DNA of 64,000 nucleotides from NCBI RefSeq assembly GCF_000263195.1, contig NC_018748.1:2294001-2358000 (forward strand), written 5' to 3'. This document shows, piece by piece, positions 35,117-43,806 of the stretch. Within the stretch, counting starts at the first letter, position 1. The number at the start of each line of letters is the position of its first letter. A program made the position numbers and the translations under genes. The notes under the pieces are model-generated. The model made no database searches and was not told the DNA's origin. It saw only the letters and a program-made list of their open reading frames with translations. The DNA comes from Emticicia oligotrophica DSM 17448 (GTDB lineage Bacteria > Bacteroidota > Bacteroidia > Cytophagales > Spirosomataceae).

Positions 35117-36445
35117 ATGGTACTTTTTCACAAACACCTTACCTTTGTTTTTTCAATTACCATTATTTTATTTTCAGCTATGTCGTCGGATGCCCAGAAG
35201 AGCCTTCCTGATTTCTCAAAACAATTATTCGATATTCACGAAAAAATCAAAGAACCTACCTTAACCAAACGTAGATTTAAACATAAAGATATTGTTCCAT
35301 TGATTGAAAAGCTACCTTTTGAAGTGGCAAAAATCGGTCAATCGTTCGAAGAACGAGATATTTACCAAATCAAAATGGGGCATGGTAAAACAAAGATTTT
35401 GTTGTGGTCGCAAATGCACGGCGACGAAGCTACTGCCACCATGGCATTATTTGATATCTTTAGGTTTTTTAAAGAAAAAAACGATGGTTTTGATGCCCTT
35501 CGAAGCAAAATATTAGATAATTGTACACTTTATTTTGTGCCAATGCTCAACCCAGATGGGGCAGAACGTTTCCAACGCCGCACCGCAACGGGTATTGATA
35601 TGAATCGAGATGCCCTTCGTTTTCAAACGCCTGAGGGTACTTTACTCAAAAAACTTCAAGACGAACTCAAACCAGAATTTTCATTTAACCTGCACGACCA
35701 AGGCATTAGATATAGTGCCGGAATGAGTAGTAAGCAGGCAACGATTTCGTTCTTGGCTACGTCCTATAATTTTTCACAAGATTGGAATCCTACCCGTACA
35801 CGAGCCATGCAGGTGATTTGTGAGATGAATGAGGCGGTGCAACAGTTTATTCCGGGGCATGTAGGAAAATGGAATGACCCACACGAGCCACGAGCTTTTG
35901 GCGATAACGTAGCTTTGTGGGGAAGTAGCCTAATTTTAATAGAATCAGGTGGGTATAAAGATGATGTTGAAAAACAATATATTAGAAAGCTTAACTTTGT
36001 GGCAATGCTCAAAGGCATGCAGTCGATTGCTGAAGAAACTTATATAAAACATCAGTTAAGTACCTACGAAAGTATTCCGAATAATGAGAAGTTTTTGTTT
36101 GATGTATTGATTCGAAATGCGGAATTCATTCACAACGGCAAAGTAGTAATCAAAGATATCGGCATTATTCTTACCGAAAAAAATATCAACAATGCTACCG
36201 ATTTTGTGGTTTCGAGCGTTATAGATGACCTCGGCGACCTTTCAACGTTTTGGGGAATTAAAGAAATAGATGCTAAAGGATTGACTGTAAGTATGTTTGC
36301 CGATTTTCCTGAAATAGCTCAAAAATATAAGATTTCAGAGAAAGAGGCGGCTAATAAAGAGCTAAATCTCGACGAAACTGCGAGTTTCCTGCTAACAAAA
36401 GATAAAGAAGTGAAATATATCATCTTGAATGGACAAATTAAATAG
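35117..36445 (+). CDS. Secreted M14-family zinc carboxypeptidase
   Basis: A 442-residue peptidase with a signal peptide (about 1-26). The zinc ligands are His101 and Glu104 (QMHGDEAT) and His193 (FNLHDQGI); DMNRDALR supplies the substrate-carboxylate Arg. These fit the carboxypeptidase A/M14 family. The C-terminal 130 residues are extra. It would trim C-terminal residues, or peptidoglycan/gamma-glutamyl bonds, in the periplasm. The next gene overlaps it by 17 bp, so the two are coupled. Confidence 0.88.
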   Translation: MVLFHKHLTFVFSITIILFSAMSSDAQKSLPDFSKQLFDIHEKIKEPTLTKRRFKHKDIVPLIEKLPFEVAKIGQSFEERDIYQIKMGHGKTKILLWSQMHGDEATATMALFDIFRFFKEKNDGFDALRSKILDNCTLYFVPMLNPDGAERFQRRTATGIDMNRDALRFQTPEGTLLKKLQDELKPEFSFNLHDQGIRYSAGMSSKQATISFLATSYNFSQDWNPTRTRAMQVICEMNEAVQQFIPGHVGKWNDPHEPRAFGDNVALWGSSLILIESGGYKDDVEKQYIRKLNFVAMLKGMQSIAEETYIKHQLSTYESIPNNEKFLFDVLIRNAEFIHNGKVVIKDIGIILTEKNINNATDFVVSSVIDDLGDLSTFWGIKEIDAKGLTVSMFADFPEIAQKYKISEKEAANKELNLDETASFLLTKDKEVKYIILNGQIK

Positions 36446-37217
36446 TAGCCTTACCGTAGAAACGGAATACCCAACCTCTTTGATAGAGAGGACTTTAAAA
36501 TTTCTTCTTTTATTGATTCCCTTACAGTTTTTTGGGATTTTCTCGGCTTCCGCACAACAATCGTACGTGCTTGGGAAGGCAGTCGATAAAACTACGGGTA
36601 AGCCAGTAGTAGCAGCCACGGTTGTGAATAAAAATACCAAACAAATTACCAAAACTGGTGATAATGGCAGTTTTTTGGTGCGTGCATCGAAAGGTGATTC
36701 TATAAAAATTGCTTCAGTAGGTTATAAAAGTGCTGGAATTGCTTGGGATGGTGCTAACACAGAACCTGTGATAGAAATGAAGCAGGATGCCATTATGCTC
36801 AAAGAAGTGGTGGTAAGAGATAAGCGATTGGAGCAAATAAAGAAACAAATTGATGAGTTAATGGCTGCTCCCGAAGCAACAACCAAACTAAAATGGAAGG
36901 ATATTTCTAACTTAGTAAACATGAATACCTCAACCCCGGGTAGTATAGGTATCTCTATTGATGGTTTGTATCAGCTTTTTAGTAAAGAAGGTAAAACTCG
37001 CCGAAAACTGGAAGCTATGAAGCAAGAAGACCTAAAAAAACTTTTGGTAGAATACCGATATAACGCAGAATATGTTTCGTTTGTAACAAAACTGAAAGGA
37101 CAAGAGCTAAAGAATTTTATGCGTTTTTGTAATTTACCAGATAATTTTGTGCTCACAGCCAATGATTACGACCTTACTTTTGAGGTTTTTCGTTGTTTAG
37201 AAGAGTTTAAGCGTTAA
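36429..37217 (+). CDS. Secreted protein with a carboxypeptidase-regulatory-like domain
   Basis: A 262-residue protein overlapping the M14 gene by 17 bp. A hydrophobic signal segment (about 24-42, ending FSASAQQ) is followed by a CarboxypepD_reg-like beta-sandwich (about 46-125: VLGKAVDKTTGKPVVAATV, KIASVGYKSAGI). The C-terminal 130 residues are helical and lack a known motif. In Bacteroidota such domains occur alone or in front of TonB-dependent barrels; no barrel is here. Its link to the upstream peptidase is supported by the overlap. Confidence 0.8.
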   Translation: MDKLNSSLTVETEYPTSLIERTLKFLLLLIPLQFFGIFSASAQQSYVLGKAVDKTTGKPVVAATVVNKNTKQITKTGDNGSFLVRASKGDSIKIASVGYKSAGIAWDGANTEPVIEMKQDAIMLKEVVVRDKRLEQIKKQIDELMAAPEATTKLKWKDISNLVNMNTSTPGSIGISIDGLYQLFSKEGKTRRKLEAMKQEDLKKLLVEYRYNAEYVSFVTKLKGQELKNFMRFCNLPDNFVLTANDYDLTFEVFRCLEEFKR

Positions 37218-37230
37218 TTTTGAATACGAG

Positions 37231-37309
37231 ATACGAGACAGGAGATGCAAGAGAGAAATTTCTCATATCCCGAATCCAGTATCTCGAATCTCATATCTCA
37301 AATCTATAA
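37231..37309. repeat. Word-repeat inverted structure before the M3 gene
   Basis: The left half is rich in ACGAGATACGAGAC-type words and the right half in ATCTCGAATCTCATATCTC words, forming a loose imperfect hairpin. It is probably an intergenic repeat. Confidence 0.35.
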
Positions 37310-37310
37310 A

Positions 37311-39032
37311 ATGCAAGAAATAGAAATACCACAGCGAAAATTACGCACATTTATCGGAGAGGAATTCTCCCTCACGTCATGGCAAGATTTGAAGCCACTT
37401 TATGAAAACTTAGTCAATCGCACCATTGCTAATGCCGAAGAACTCCGTCAGTGGTTTCTTGACCGCAGCGAATTAGAATCTTATTTATCTGAAAATTTGG
37501 CGTGGCGATACATCAAAATGACTTGCGATACTGCCAGTGAGGAAAATCAAAAAAACTACCAATTTTTTGTGGAAGAAATTCAACCCGAACTCTCAGTTTA
37601 TAGCGACCAACTCAACAAAAAAGCTTTGGAAAGCCCCTTTTTGGGTGAATTGACCGATGAGGGTTTCTTTATCACAATTCGTGGAATGAAGAAATCGGTT
37701 GAGATTTTCCGTGAAGAAAATATTCCGATTGAAACTCAAATTCAAACCAAGCAAACAGAATATCAATCGACCACGGCAGCGATGACCGTGAATATCAATG
37801 GCGAAGAAATGACCTTGCCTAAAGCTGGAGATTTGTTGCAGTCACCGAATCGCGTTCTACGTGAAGAAGCTTGGACAAAAATTGCTGAACGTCGTTTTCA
37901 AGACCACGAAAAACTAGATGCTTTATTCAACGAATTGCGTGATTTACGCCATCAATTGGCAGTCAATGCTGGCTTCTTGAATTTCCGTGATTATATGTTT
38001 GCGGCCATGGGTCGTTTTGATTACACCCCGCAAGATTGTTTCAATTTTCACGAAGCAGTGGCCGAAACGGTTGTTCCTTTAGTGAATGATATGACGAAAG
38101 AGCGTAAAGAAAAATTGGCCGTTGAAGTACTTCGCCCTTGGGATTTGAAAGTTGACCCAGATGGGAAACCAGCTCTAAAACCTTTCAAAAATGGTGAAGA
38201 TTTGCTTGATAAAACCGTAGCTTGCTTTGAAAAAATAGACCCGAAGTTGGCTGACTACATTCGAATTATGCGTAGAATGGGTCATTTTGATGTGGAATCT
38301 CGCAAGGGTAAAGCTCCTGGTGGTTATAATTATCCACTCGAAGAAATTGGAGTGCCGTTTATCTTTATGAATGCCACTTCGAGTTTGAGAGATGTCGTGA
38401 CGATGGTGCATGAAGGCGGACACGCGATTCACTCTTTCGAAGTACGAGATTTGCCTTTAAATTCATTCCGTAGTACAACATCAGAAGTTGCCGAATTAGC
38501 TTCGATGTCAATGGAATTGATTTCAATGGAGCATTGGGATGTGTTTTTCGAGAAAGAAGAAGATTTAAAACGTGCCAAGATTGAGCATTTAGAAGATATT
38601 CTCGAAGTTTTGCCTTGGATTGCTACTGTTGATAAATTCCAGCATTGGATTTACGAAAATCCGACGCACACAGCCGAAGAACGCCAAGTAGCATGGACAA
38701 ATATCTTCAATAAATTTGCCGATTCAGTGACAGACTGGAAAGGCTATGAGCGATTTAAAAGCTATAATTGGCAACGTCAATTACATATTTTTGAAGTGCC
38801 ATTCTATTATATCGAATACGGTATGGCTCAACTCGGAGCGATTAGCGTTTGGAGAAATTACAAGCAAAATCCAGCAAAAGGACTTGAAGGTTATCTAAAT
38901 GCACTTAGATTAGGCTATACAACCACTATTGGCAAAATCTACGAAGCCGCAAATGTGAAGTTCGATTTCTCGAAAGAATGCATTGCAGAACTCATGAGTT
39001 TTGTGAAAGAAGAGTTGGAAAAGTTGAAATAA
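37311..39032 (+). CDS. M3-family oligoendopeptidase
   Basis: A 573-residue cytoplasmic zinc peptidase that degrades short peptides. The HExxH-type motif is HEGGH at His367-His371 (MVHEGGHAIH). SSLRDVVT before it and TSEVAELASMSME after it supply the third ligand and substrate contacts. I start at 37311 (MQEIEIPQRKLRTFIGEEFS), which fits the family; the open frame extends 22 codons further upstream into a repeat-like stretch. Length is as usual for the family. A terminator follows. Confidence 0.93.
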   Translation: MQEIEIPQRKLRTFIGEEFSLTSWQDLKPLYENLVNRTIANAEELRQWFLDRSELESYLSENLAWRYIKMTCDTASEENQKNYQFFVEEIQPELSVYSDQLNKKALESPFLGELTDEGFFITIRGMKKSVEIFREENIPIETQIQTKQTEYQSTTAAMTVNINGEEMTLPKAGDLLQSPNRVLREEAWTKIAERRFQDHEKLDALFNELRDLRHQLAVNAGFLNFRDYMFAAMGRFDYTPQDCFNFHEAVAETVVPLVNDMTKERKEKLAVEVLRPWDLKVDPDGKPALKPFKNGEDLLDKTVACFEKIDPKLADYIRIMRRMGHFDVESRKGKAPGGYNYPLEEIGVPFIFMNATSSLRDVVTMVHEGGHAIHSFEVRDLPLNSFRSTTSEVAELASMSMELISMEHWDVFFEKEEDLKRAKIEHLEDILEVLPWIATVDKFQHWIYENPTHTAEERQVAWTNIFNKFADSVTDWKGYERFKSYNWQRQLHIFEVPFYYIEYGMAQLGAISVWRNYKQNPAKGLEGYLNALRLGYTTTIGKIYEAANVKFDFSKECIAELMSFVKEELEKLK

Positions 39033-39047
39033 TAAACTTATAAATTT

Positions 39048-39090
39048 ACCCAATAAAGGCTTTTTGATTAGTCATGTGCTTTTATTGGGT
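39048..39090 (+). terminator. Terminator after the M3 peptidase
   Basis: Arms ACCCAATAAA (39048-39057) and TTTATTGGGT (39081-39090), followed by ATTTTATTTG. Confidence 0.7.
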
Positions 39091-39161
39091 ATTTTATTTG
39101 AACTCAAGAGAAACTTACCCTTATTAATGGTTAAGAATGTATTATTTTGAAAATAAAAAAC

Positions 39162-39197
39162 AATGCCATAGTCCAAAAAGTATTATATTTTGGCATT
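39162..39197. promoter_or_regulatory. Inverted repeat upstream of the hexarate operon
   Basis: Outer arms AATGCCA (39162-39168) and TGGCATT (39191-39197) surround an inner CCAAAA/TTTTGG pair. It lies 64 bp before gntP-like permease and could be an operator; a TACATTTG -7-like box (39228-39235) lies between it and the start codon. Weak evidence. Confidence 0.3.
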
Positions 39198-39260
39198 ATA
39201 TTAATAGAAAATAGGATTTAGTTTATATACATTTGCCAAGAATTCAACCCTATAAATTCT

Positions 39261-40706
39261 ATGGCAGACCCTATACTAATCTTACTCGTTGGTGTTGTTA
39301 TTGTTGTCGGTGGAATCATCGGCTTTAAATTACATCCTTTCTTAGCACTGCTTTTGGCTGCATTGGCAGTTGCCCTACTCACTCCTCCCGAATTAGTTGA
39401 ACAATATTATCTATCAAAAGGAGTATCTGCCATTGATGCTTACAAACAAGCCCATAAAAGTATTGGTGAACGTATCGGAATCGAATTTGGTAATACTTGT
39501 GCTAAAATAGGAATTCTGATTGCCATGGCGGCTATTATTGGCAAAGCTATGCTTGATAGTGGTGCAGCCGAGAAGATTATCAGAAGTATGCTTAAAGTTA
39601 CGGGTGAAAAAAATGCACCGTTGGGCTTTATTTTGAGTAGTTTTTTTCTGACTATTCCAGTTTTTGTCGATACTGTTATCTTCTTGATGATGCCACTTGC
39701 TAAAGCAATGGGTATGCGATTGAAGAAAAATTACTTGCTTTTGGCTCTTTCCGTAATTGCAGGTGCTGTAATGGCTAACTCTTATGTGCCGCCATCGCCT
39801 GGTCCTTTGATTCTGGTGAGTTCGTTTAATGTACCAATCGGATTATTGATGGTTTGTGGAGTTTTGTTGGGGCTTTGCACGATAACCGTTGGATTTTTTA
39901 TTGCTAAATACTTGAATAAAAAGTTTGATATTCCACTAAGAGATTCACCTGATGCACGCTTGGAAGATATTGCTGCCATTGCCGAAAAAGATGATAGTGA
40001 ATTGCCTTCATTGGGGTGGGCTTTATTGCCAGCAGCATTTCCTTTAGTAACTATTTGTATTCGTTCGGCAGTAGAGGCTTTTCATAAATCTGATAAACCT
40101 TTGACCGAAATTCCGTTCGTAAATACAGTTTTAGATATCGTTTTATTCTTTGGCGATAAAAATATTGCCTTACTCATGGGCGGACTTTTTGCTCTTTTGG
40201 TATTAGCAAAGCAGAAAAAAACAAGTAAAGATAAAATATTGGCTTTCACCTCAACTGCCTTAGCAAGTGGCGGAGGTATCATTTTAATTACTGCCGCAGG
40301 CGGAGCTTTTGGCGGAATGTTGCAGCAGACAGGCATTAGCAGCCGAATTGCTGATTTAACGAAAGATTACCAAATGGCCTTGATTCCGTTGGCGTTTTTT
40401 ATCACAATGGTTGTGCGAACGGCACAAGGTTCGGCAACGGTGGCTTTGATAACTGCTTCAGGTATTTTAGCAGGAATGGCACAGAATGCCAATTTGGGTT
40501 TTCATCCCGTGTATTTATGTTTGGCAATTGGAAGCGGAGCGAAACTTATTCCGTGGATGAACGACGCAGGTTTTTGGATTATGTGTAAAACTTCAAACCT
40601 TACTGAGGAAGAGGCTCTCAAAACAATTGCTCCCATGCAGAGTTTGATGGGCTTGGCGGGCGTAATTCTGACAATGATAGCCGCTTGGATTTTCCCGATG
40701 GTGTAG
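39261..40706 (+). CDS. GntP-family permease, probably for hexarates
   Basis: A 481-residue inner-membrane transporter with about 12 hydrophobic segments. GFKLHPFLALLLAALAVALLTP at the start, SFFLTIPVFVDTVIFL and GGIILITAAGGAFGGMLQQTG are typical of the gluconate:proton symporter (GntP) family. It is the first gene of a run encoding dehydratases for glucarate and galactarate, so uptake of those acids rather than gluconate is likely (inference). It lies 129 bp upstream of the next gene. Confidence 0.92.
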   Translation: MADPILILLVGVVIVVGGIIGFKLHPFLALLLAALAVALLTPPELVEQYYLSKGVSAIDAYKQAHKSIGERIGIEFGNTCAKIGILIAMAAIIGKAMLDSGAAEKIIRSMLKVTGEKNAPLGFILSSFFLTIPVFVDTVIFLMMPLAKAMGMRLKKNYLLLALSVIAGAVMANSYVPPSPGPLILVSSFNVPIGLLMVCGVLLGLCTITVGFFIAKYLNKKFDIPLRDSPDARLEDIAAIAEKDDSELPSLGWALLPAAFPLVTICIRSAVEAFHKSDKPLTEIPFVNTVLDIVLFFGDKNIALLMGGLFALLVLAKQKKTSKDKILAFTSTALASGGGIILITAAGGAFGGMLQQTGISSRIADLTKDYQMALIPLAFFITMVVRTAQGSATVALITASGILAGMAQNANLGFHPVYLCLAIGSGAKLIPWMNDAGFWIMCKTSNLTEEEALKTIAPMQSLMGLAGVILTMIAAWIFPMV

Positions 40707-40710
40707 AGAG

Positions 40711-40829
40711 CTGGTGATTGGTAAATTGGGGATTGGGTTTTAAGGATAAAAAATATAACAGTAACAAATAACCAATTGCTAATCGACCAGTAAACTAATA
40801 TACCAATCCACCAATAACCAATAAACCAG
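40711..40829. repeat. Imperfect long inverted repeat between permease and dehydratase genes
   Basis: Left arm 40711-40737 (CTGGTGATTGGTAAATTGGG) is roughly complementary to 40803-40829 (CCAATCCACCAATAACCAAT). The arms are built from ATTGG/CCAAT words. It fills the intergenic gap and could form an mRNA hairpin inside the operon. Confidence 0.5.
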
Positions 40830-40834
40830 AAAAA

Positions 40835-42400
40835 ATGCAAAACATAGCAATAAAAACAACACCTAACGATAATGTAGCCATTGTAGCAAATCCAGCAGGT
40901 TTGAAGCGTGGGGCAATTGTGTTAGACGGAGTCGTGCTCGAAGAAGATATTCCGATGGGACATAAAGTGGCCTTAAAGTCTTTTGATGAAGGAGATGAGG
41001 TGATTCGCTATGGGCAAATTATTGGTTATGCAAACAGATTTATCGAAAAAGGAAGTTGGATAAACGAAAGTAATATTAGCTTGCCACAACCGCCAAAGTT
41101 AGAGGATATTAACTATATTCAACTGTCTTTTGAGGAGAAAATAGAGTTGGAATTAGAACAATATACCTTCCAAGGTTACCGAAATCCCGATGGTAGTGTA
41201 GGTACAAAGAATATTCTTGGAATAACCACCAGCGTGCAATGTGTAGCAGGAATTACGAATTTCATTGAAAATAAAATCAGAAAAGAATTACTACCCTTAT
41301 ATCCCAATGTCGATGACGTAGTAGCTTTCAATCATAGTTATGGTTGTGGAATTGCCATTGATGCACCAGCTGCTATTATTCCGATTCGCACAATCAAACA
41401 CATTGCTCAAAACCCAAATTTTGGTGGTGAAATCATGATTATTGGTTTAGGTTGTGAGAAATTAAGACCAGAAAGATTGTTGCCCGATGATGATGGGCTT
41501 CGACTTCACTCTGCCCACGGAACGGATACCGAGCGAAGTCGAAGTATTCTTTATTTACAAGATGAATCTTTCGAGGGTTTTTATGAAATGGTTGATGGCA
41601 TTATGGAAATGGCCGAAAAACATTTGCAAAAGCTCAACCAACGGAAACGAGAAATTTGCTCAGTAGCTGATTTAGTGGTGGGAATGCAATGCGGAGGCAG
41701 TGATGCTTTTTCGGGTTTGACGGGTAATCCAGTGGCTGGTTTTGCGGCGGATTTAATTGTAAAAGGCGGAGGAACAGTTTTTTTCTCAGAAGTTACCGAA
41801 GTGCGTGATGCCGTACATTTGCTTGTTCCTCGCTGTGAAAATGCCGAAGTTGCCCAAAAACTCAAAGATGAAATGGCTTGGTACGATAATTACCTCAGTC
41901 AAGGGCAAGCAGATAGAAGTGCCAATACAACCCCAGGTAATAAAGGCGGTGGGTTGAGTAATATCGTAGAAAAAGCCCTTGGTTCGGTCGTGAAATCGGG
42001 TACAAGTACGATTGTGGATGTAGTTTCACCGGGCGAGAAGCTGCGTAAAAAAGGTTTAAATTTTGTAGCAACTCCTGCCAGCGATTTTGCCTGTGGAACC
42101 CTCCAATTAGCTGCAGGCATGAATATGCATGTGTTCATTACGGGTAGAGGTACGCCTTATGGCTTAAATATGGTTCCTGTAATAAAAGTAAGTTCTAATT
42201 CAAAATTAGCTAATCGTTGGCATGATTTGATAGATTTTGACGCAGGGCCTGTGGCTTTCGGACAAAAAACTATCGAAGAAATGGGCTGGGAATTATTCCA
42301 CCTCATTCTTGAAATAGCCAGCGGAAATAAAAAAGTCGCCACCGATAAATTGGGACTTTATAACGATTTGGTACTTTTTAACCCCGGGCCTTTAACGTAA
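40835..42400 (+). CDS. UxaA/GarD-family hexarate dehydratase (galactarate dehydratase-like)
   Basis: A 521-residue protein. The N-terminal SAF domain (about 1-95) begins ALKSFDEGDEVIRYGQIIGYA downstream of PNDNVAIVAN. The catalytic part has NILGITTSVQCVAGITN, GCGIAIDAPA, MQCGGSDAFSGLTGNP and DFACGTLQLAAGMN, conserved in altronate/galactarate dehydratases, whose Cys residues bind iron. Because glucarate dehydratase and KdgD follow, galactarate dehydration to 5-dehydro-4-deoxyglucarate is more likely than altronate dehydration. Altronate remains possible. Confidence 0.88.
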   Translation: MQNIAIKTTPNDNVAIVANPAGLKRGAIVLDGVVLEEDIPMGHKVALKSFDEGDEVIRYGQIIGYANRFIEKGSWINESNISLPQPPKLEDINYIQLSFEEKIELELEQYTFQGYRNPDGSVGTKNILGITTSVQCVAGITNFIENKIRKELLPLYPNVDDVVAFNHSYGCGIAIDAPAAIIPIRTIKHIAQNPNFGGEIMIIGLGCEKLRPERLLPDDDGLRLHSAHGTDTERSRSILYLQDESFEGFYEMVDGIMEMAEKHLQKLNQRKREICSVADLVVGMQCGGSDAFSGLTGNPVAGFAADLIVKGGGTVFFSEVTEVRDAVHLLVPRCENAEVAQKLKDEMAWYDNYLSQGQADRSANTTPGNKGGGLSNIVEKALGSVVKSGTSTIVDVVSPGEKLRKKGLNFVATPASDFACGTLQLAAGMNMHVFITGRGTPYGLNMVPVIKVSSNSKLANRWHDLIDFDAGPVAFGQKTIEEMGWELFHLILEIASGNKKVATDKLGLYNDLVLFNPGPLT

Positions 42401-42407
42401 TTATTCA

Positions 42408-42440
42408 AGCGAAGGCATCGCTTAAAGCGATACCTTCGCT
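42408..42440. repeat. Hairpin AGCGAAGGCATCGCT between dehydratase genes
   Basis: Arms 42408-42422 (AGCGAAGGCATCGCT) and 42426-42440 (AGCGATACCTTCGCT) pair at 14 of 15 positions around the loop TAA. It is a transcript hairpin inside the operon and is similar at its centre (TAAAGC) to that at 20207-20232. Confidence 0.75.
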
Positions 42441-42456
42441 AAAACTTATTCATAAA

Positions 42457-43752
42457 ATGAAATTTCCAAAAATCAAAGAATTCCACATTACGCCTATTGC
42501 GGTGGTTGACCCTCCTTTATTGAATGCAGCAGGTTTGCATGCTCCTTATGCCTTGCGTACGGTTGTAGAACTTGTCACTGAAGACAATATTAGTGGAGTC
42601 AGTGAGATTCCCGGAAATATTGATATAGACAAGGCTTTGGAAAGAAGCAAACCGCTCATTATTGGTCAAGACCCTTTTCAAATCAATAAAATCAGAGATA
42701 TTCTTTTGGCCGAATTCGGAACCGAAAAACCTGCTGATAGAGGTTTCACTCCTTGGGACCAACGCACTGTTGTGCATGTTTTTAGTTCGATTGAGGTTGC
42801 TTGTTTAGATATTATAGGTAAAATAATTAATCGTCCAATAGTCGATTTATTGGGAGGTAAACGCCGTGATGCTGTGCCATTTTCGGCTTATCTTTTTTAT
42901 AAATACGAAGGTGCAGGAGGTGAATTGGAGTTCGGAACAGACCCCAATGCCACAGGTTGGGATGCCGCTCGTCAAGCAAGTGCTTTGAATCCAGCCGAAA
43001 TTGTTGCTCAAGCCAAAGCCATGTGCAAAGAATTTGGTTTTCAGTCGATTAAGCTCAAAGGAGGTGTGTTTGAACCACGCCAAGAAGTAGATGCAATCTT
43101 GGCTTTACACGAAGCATTTGGCCCCAATGTGCCACTTCGTATCGACCCCAATGCTCTTTGGACGGTAGAAACTTCTATCAAATATGGCAAAGAAATGGAG
43201 GGTATTATTGAATACTTGGAAGACCCTTGCCGTGGACAAGAAAACATGGCGGCCGTAAGAAAAGCCTTGAAAACTCCTTTGGCTACCAACATGTGTACGA
43301 CTTCCTTTGGGGATATTCCGAGCAGTGTTCAGTTAGGTTCGGAAGATATTATTTTATCTGACCACCATTTTTGGGGTGGTTTGCAGGAATCAATGAAGCT
43401 TACGAGCATCTGCGAGACTTTCGGGCGTGATTTATCTATGCACTCTAATTCGCATTTGGGTATTTCGTTGGCGGCTATGGTGCATCTGGGAGCAGCCATT
43501 CCTAATTTTAAATATGCCCTCGATACACATTATCCTTGGCAATCTGACGAAATCATTCTTGGCGGTAGAATGAAATTTGAAGATGGGGCAGTACCAGTAC
43601 CGAGTGGGCCAGGTTTAGGAGTTGAATTAGATAGAGCCGCTTTAGCAAAATTGCACGAAAACTACAAAAAATGCGGTCTAACCAAACGCAACGACGAAAT
43701 AGAAATGCAAAAAGTACAACCTGATTGGAAATTTATGGCAACACGTTGGTAA
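42457..43752 (+). CDS. gudD: Glucarate dehydratase
   Basis: A 431-residue enolase-superfamily enzyme that dehydrates D-glucarate to 5-dehydro-4-deoxy-glucarate. Active-site features: the KxK motif (Lys199, Lys201 in IKLKGG), Asp230 and Asn232 (RIDPNA), Glu255 (YLEDP), Asn278 (ATNMC), and His329 (MHSNSHLG). The N-terminal PIAVVDPPLLNAAGLHAPYA is the family hallmark. It is third in the hexarate operon and shares its product with the GarD-like enzyme. Confidence 0.96.
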   Translation: MKFPKIKEFHITPIAVVDPPLLNAAGLHAPYALRTVVELVTEDNISGVSEIPGNIDIDKALERSKPLIIGQDPFQINKIRDILLAEFGTEKPADRGFTPWDQRTVVHVFSSIEVACLDIIGKIINRPIVDLLGGKRRDAVPFSAYLFYKYEGAGGELEFGTDPNATGWDAARQASALNPAEIVAQAKAMCKEFGFQSIKLKGGVFEPRQEVDAILALHEAFGPNVPLRIDPNALWTVETSIKYGKEMEGIIEYLEDPCRGQENMAAVRKALKTPLATNMCTTSFGDIPSSVQLGSEDIILSDHHFWGGLQESMKLTSICETFGRDLSMHSNSHLGISLAAMVHLGAAIPNFKYALDTHYPWQSDEIILGGRMKFEDGAVPVPSGPGLGVELDRAALAKLHENYKKCGLTKRNDEIEMQKVQPDWKFMATRW

Positions 43753-43758
43753 AACCTT

Positions 43759-43790
43759 CCGTAGAGACAGGGTATGCCCTGTCTCTACGG
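43759..43790. repeat. GTAGAGAC-type hairpin repeat
   Basis: Perfect 14-bp arms CCGTAGAGACAGGG (43759-43772) and CCCTGTCTCTACGG (43777-43790) with loop TATG. The GTAGAG(A/G)C stem base is shared with the hairpin at 57511-57540, but the inner stem differs. It lies between gudD and kdgD. Confidence 0.85.
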
Positions 43791-43806
43791 GATAAACAAA
43801 TAAAAA

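Noticed and set aside
40835-42400. Altronate dehydratase of the uronate pathway
   Set aside because: Possible by family, but the neighbours are glucarate dehydratase and KdgD, with no uronate isomerase or reductase, so galactarate is favoured.
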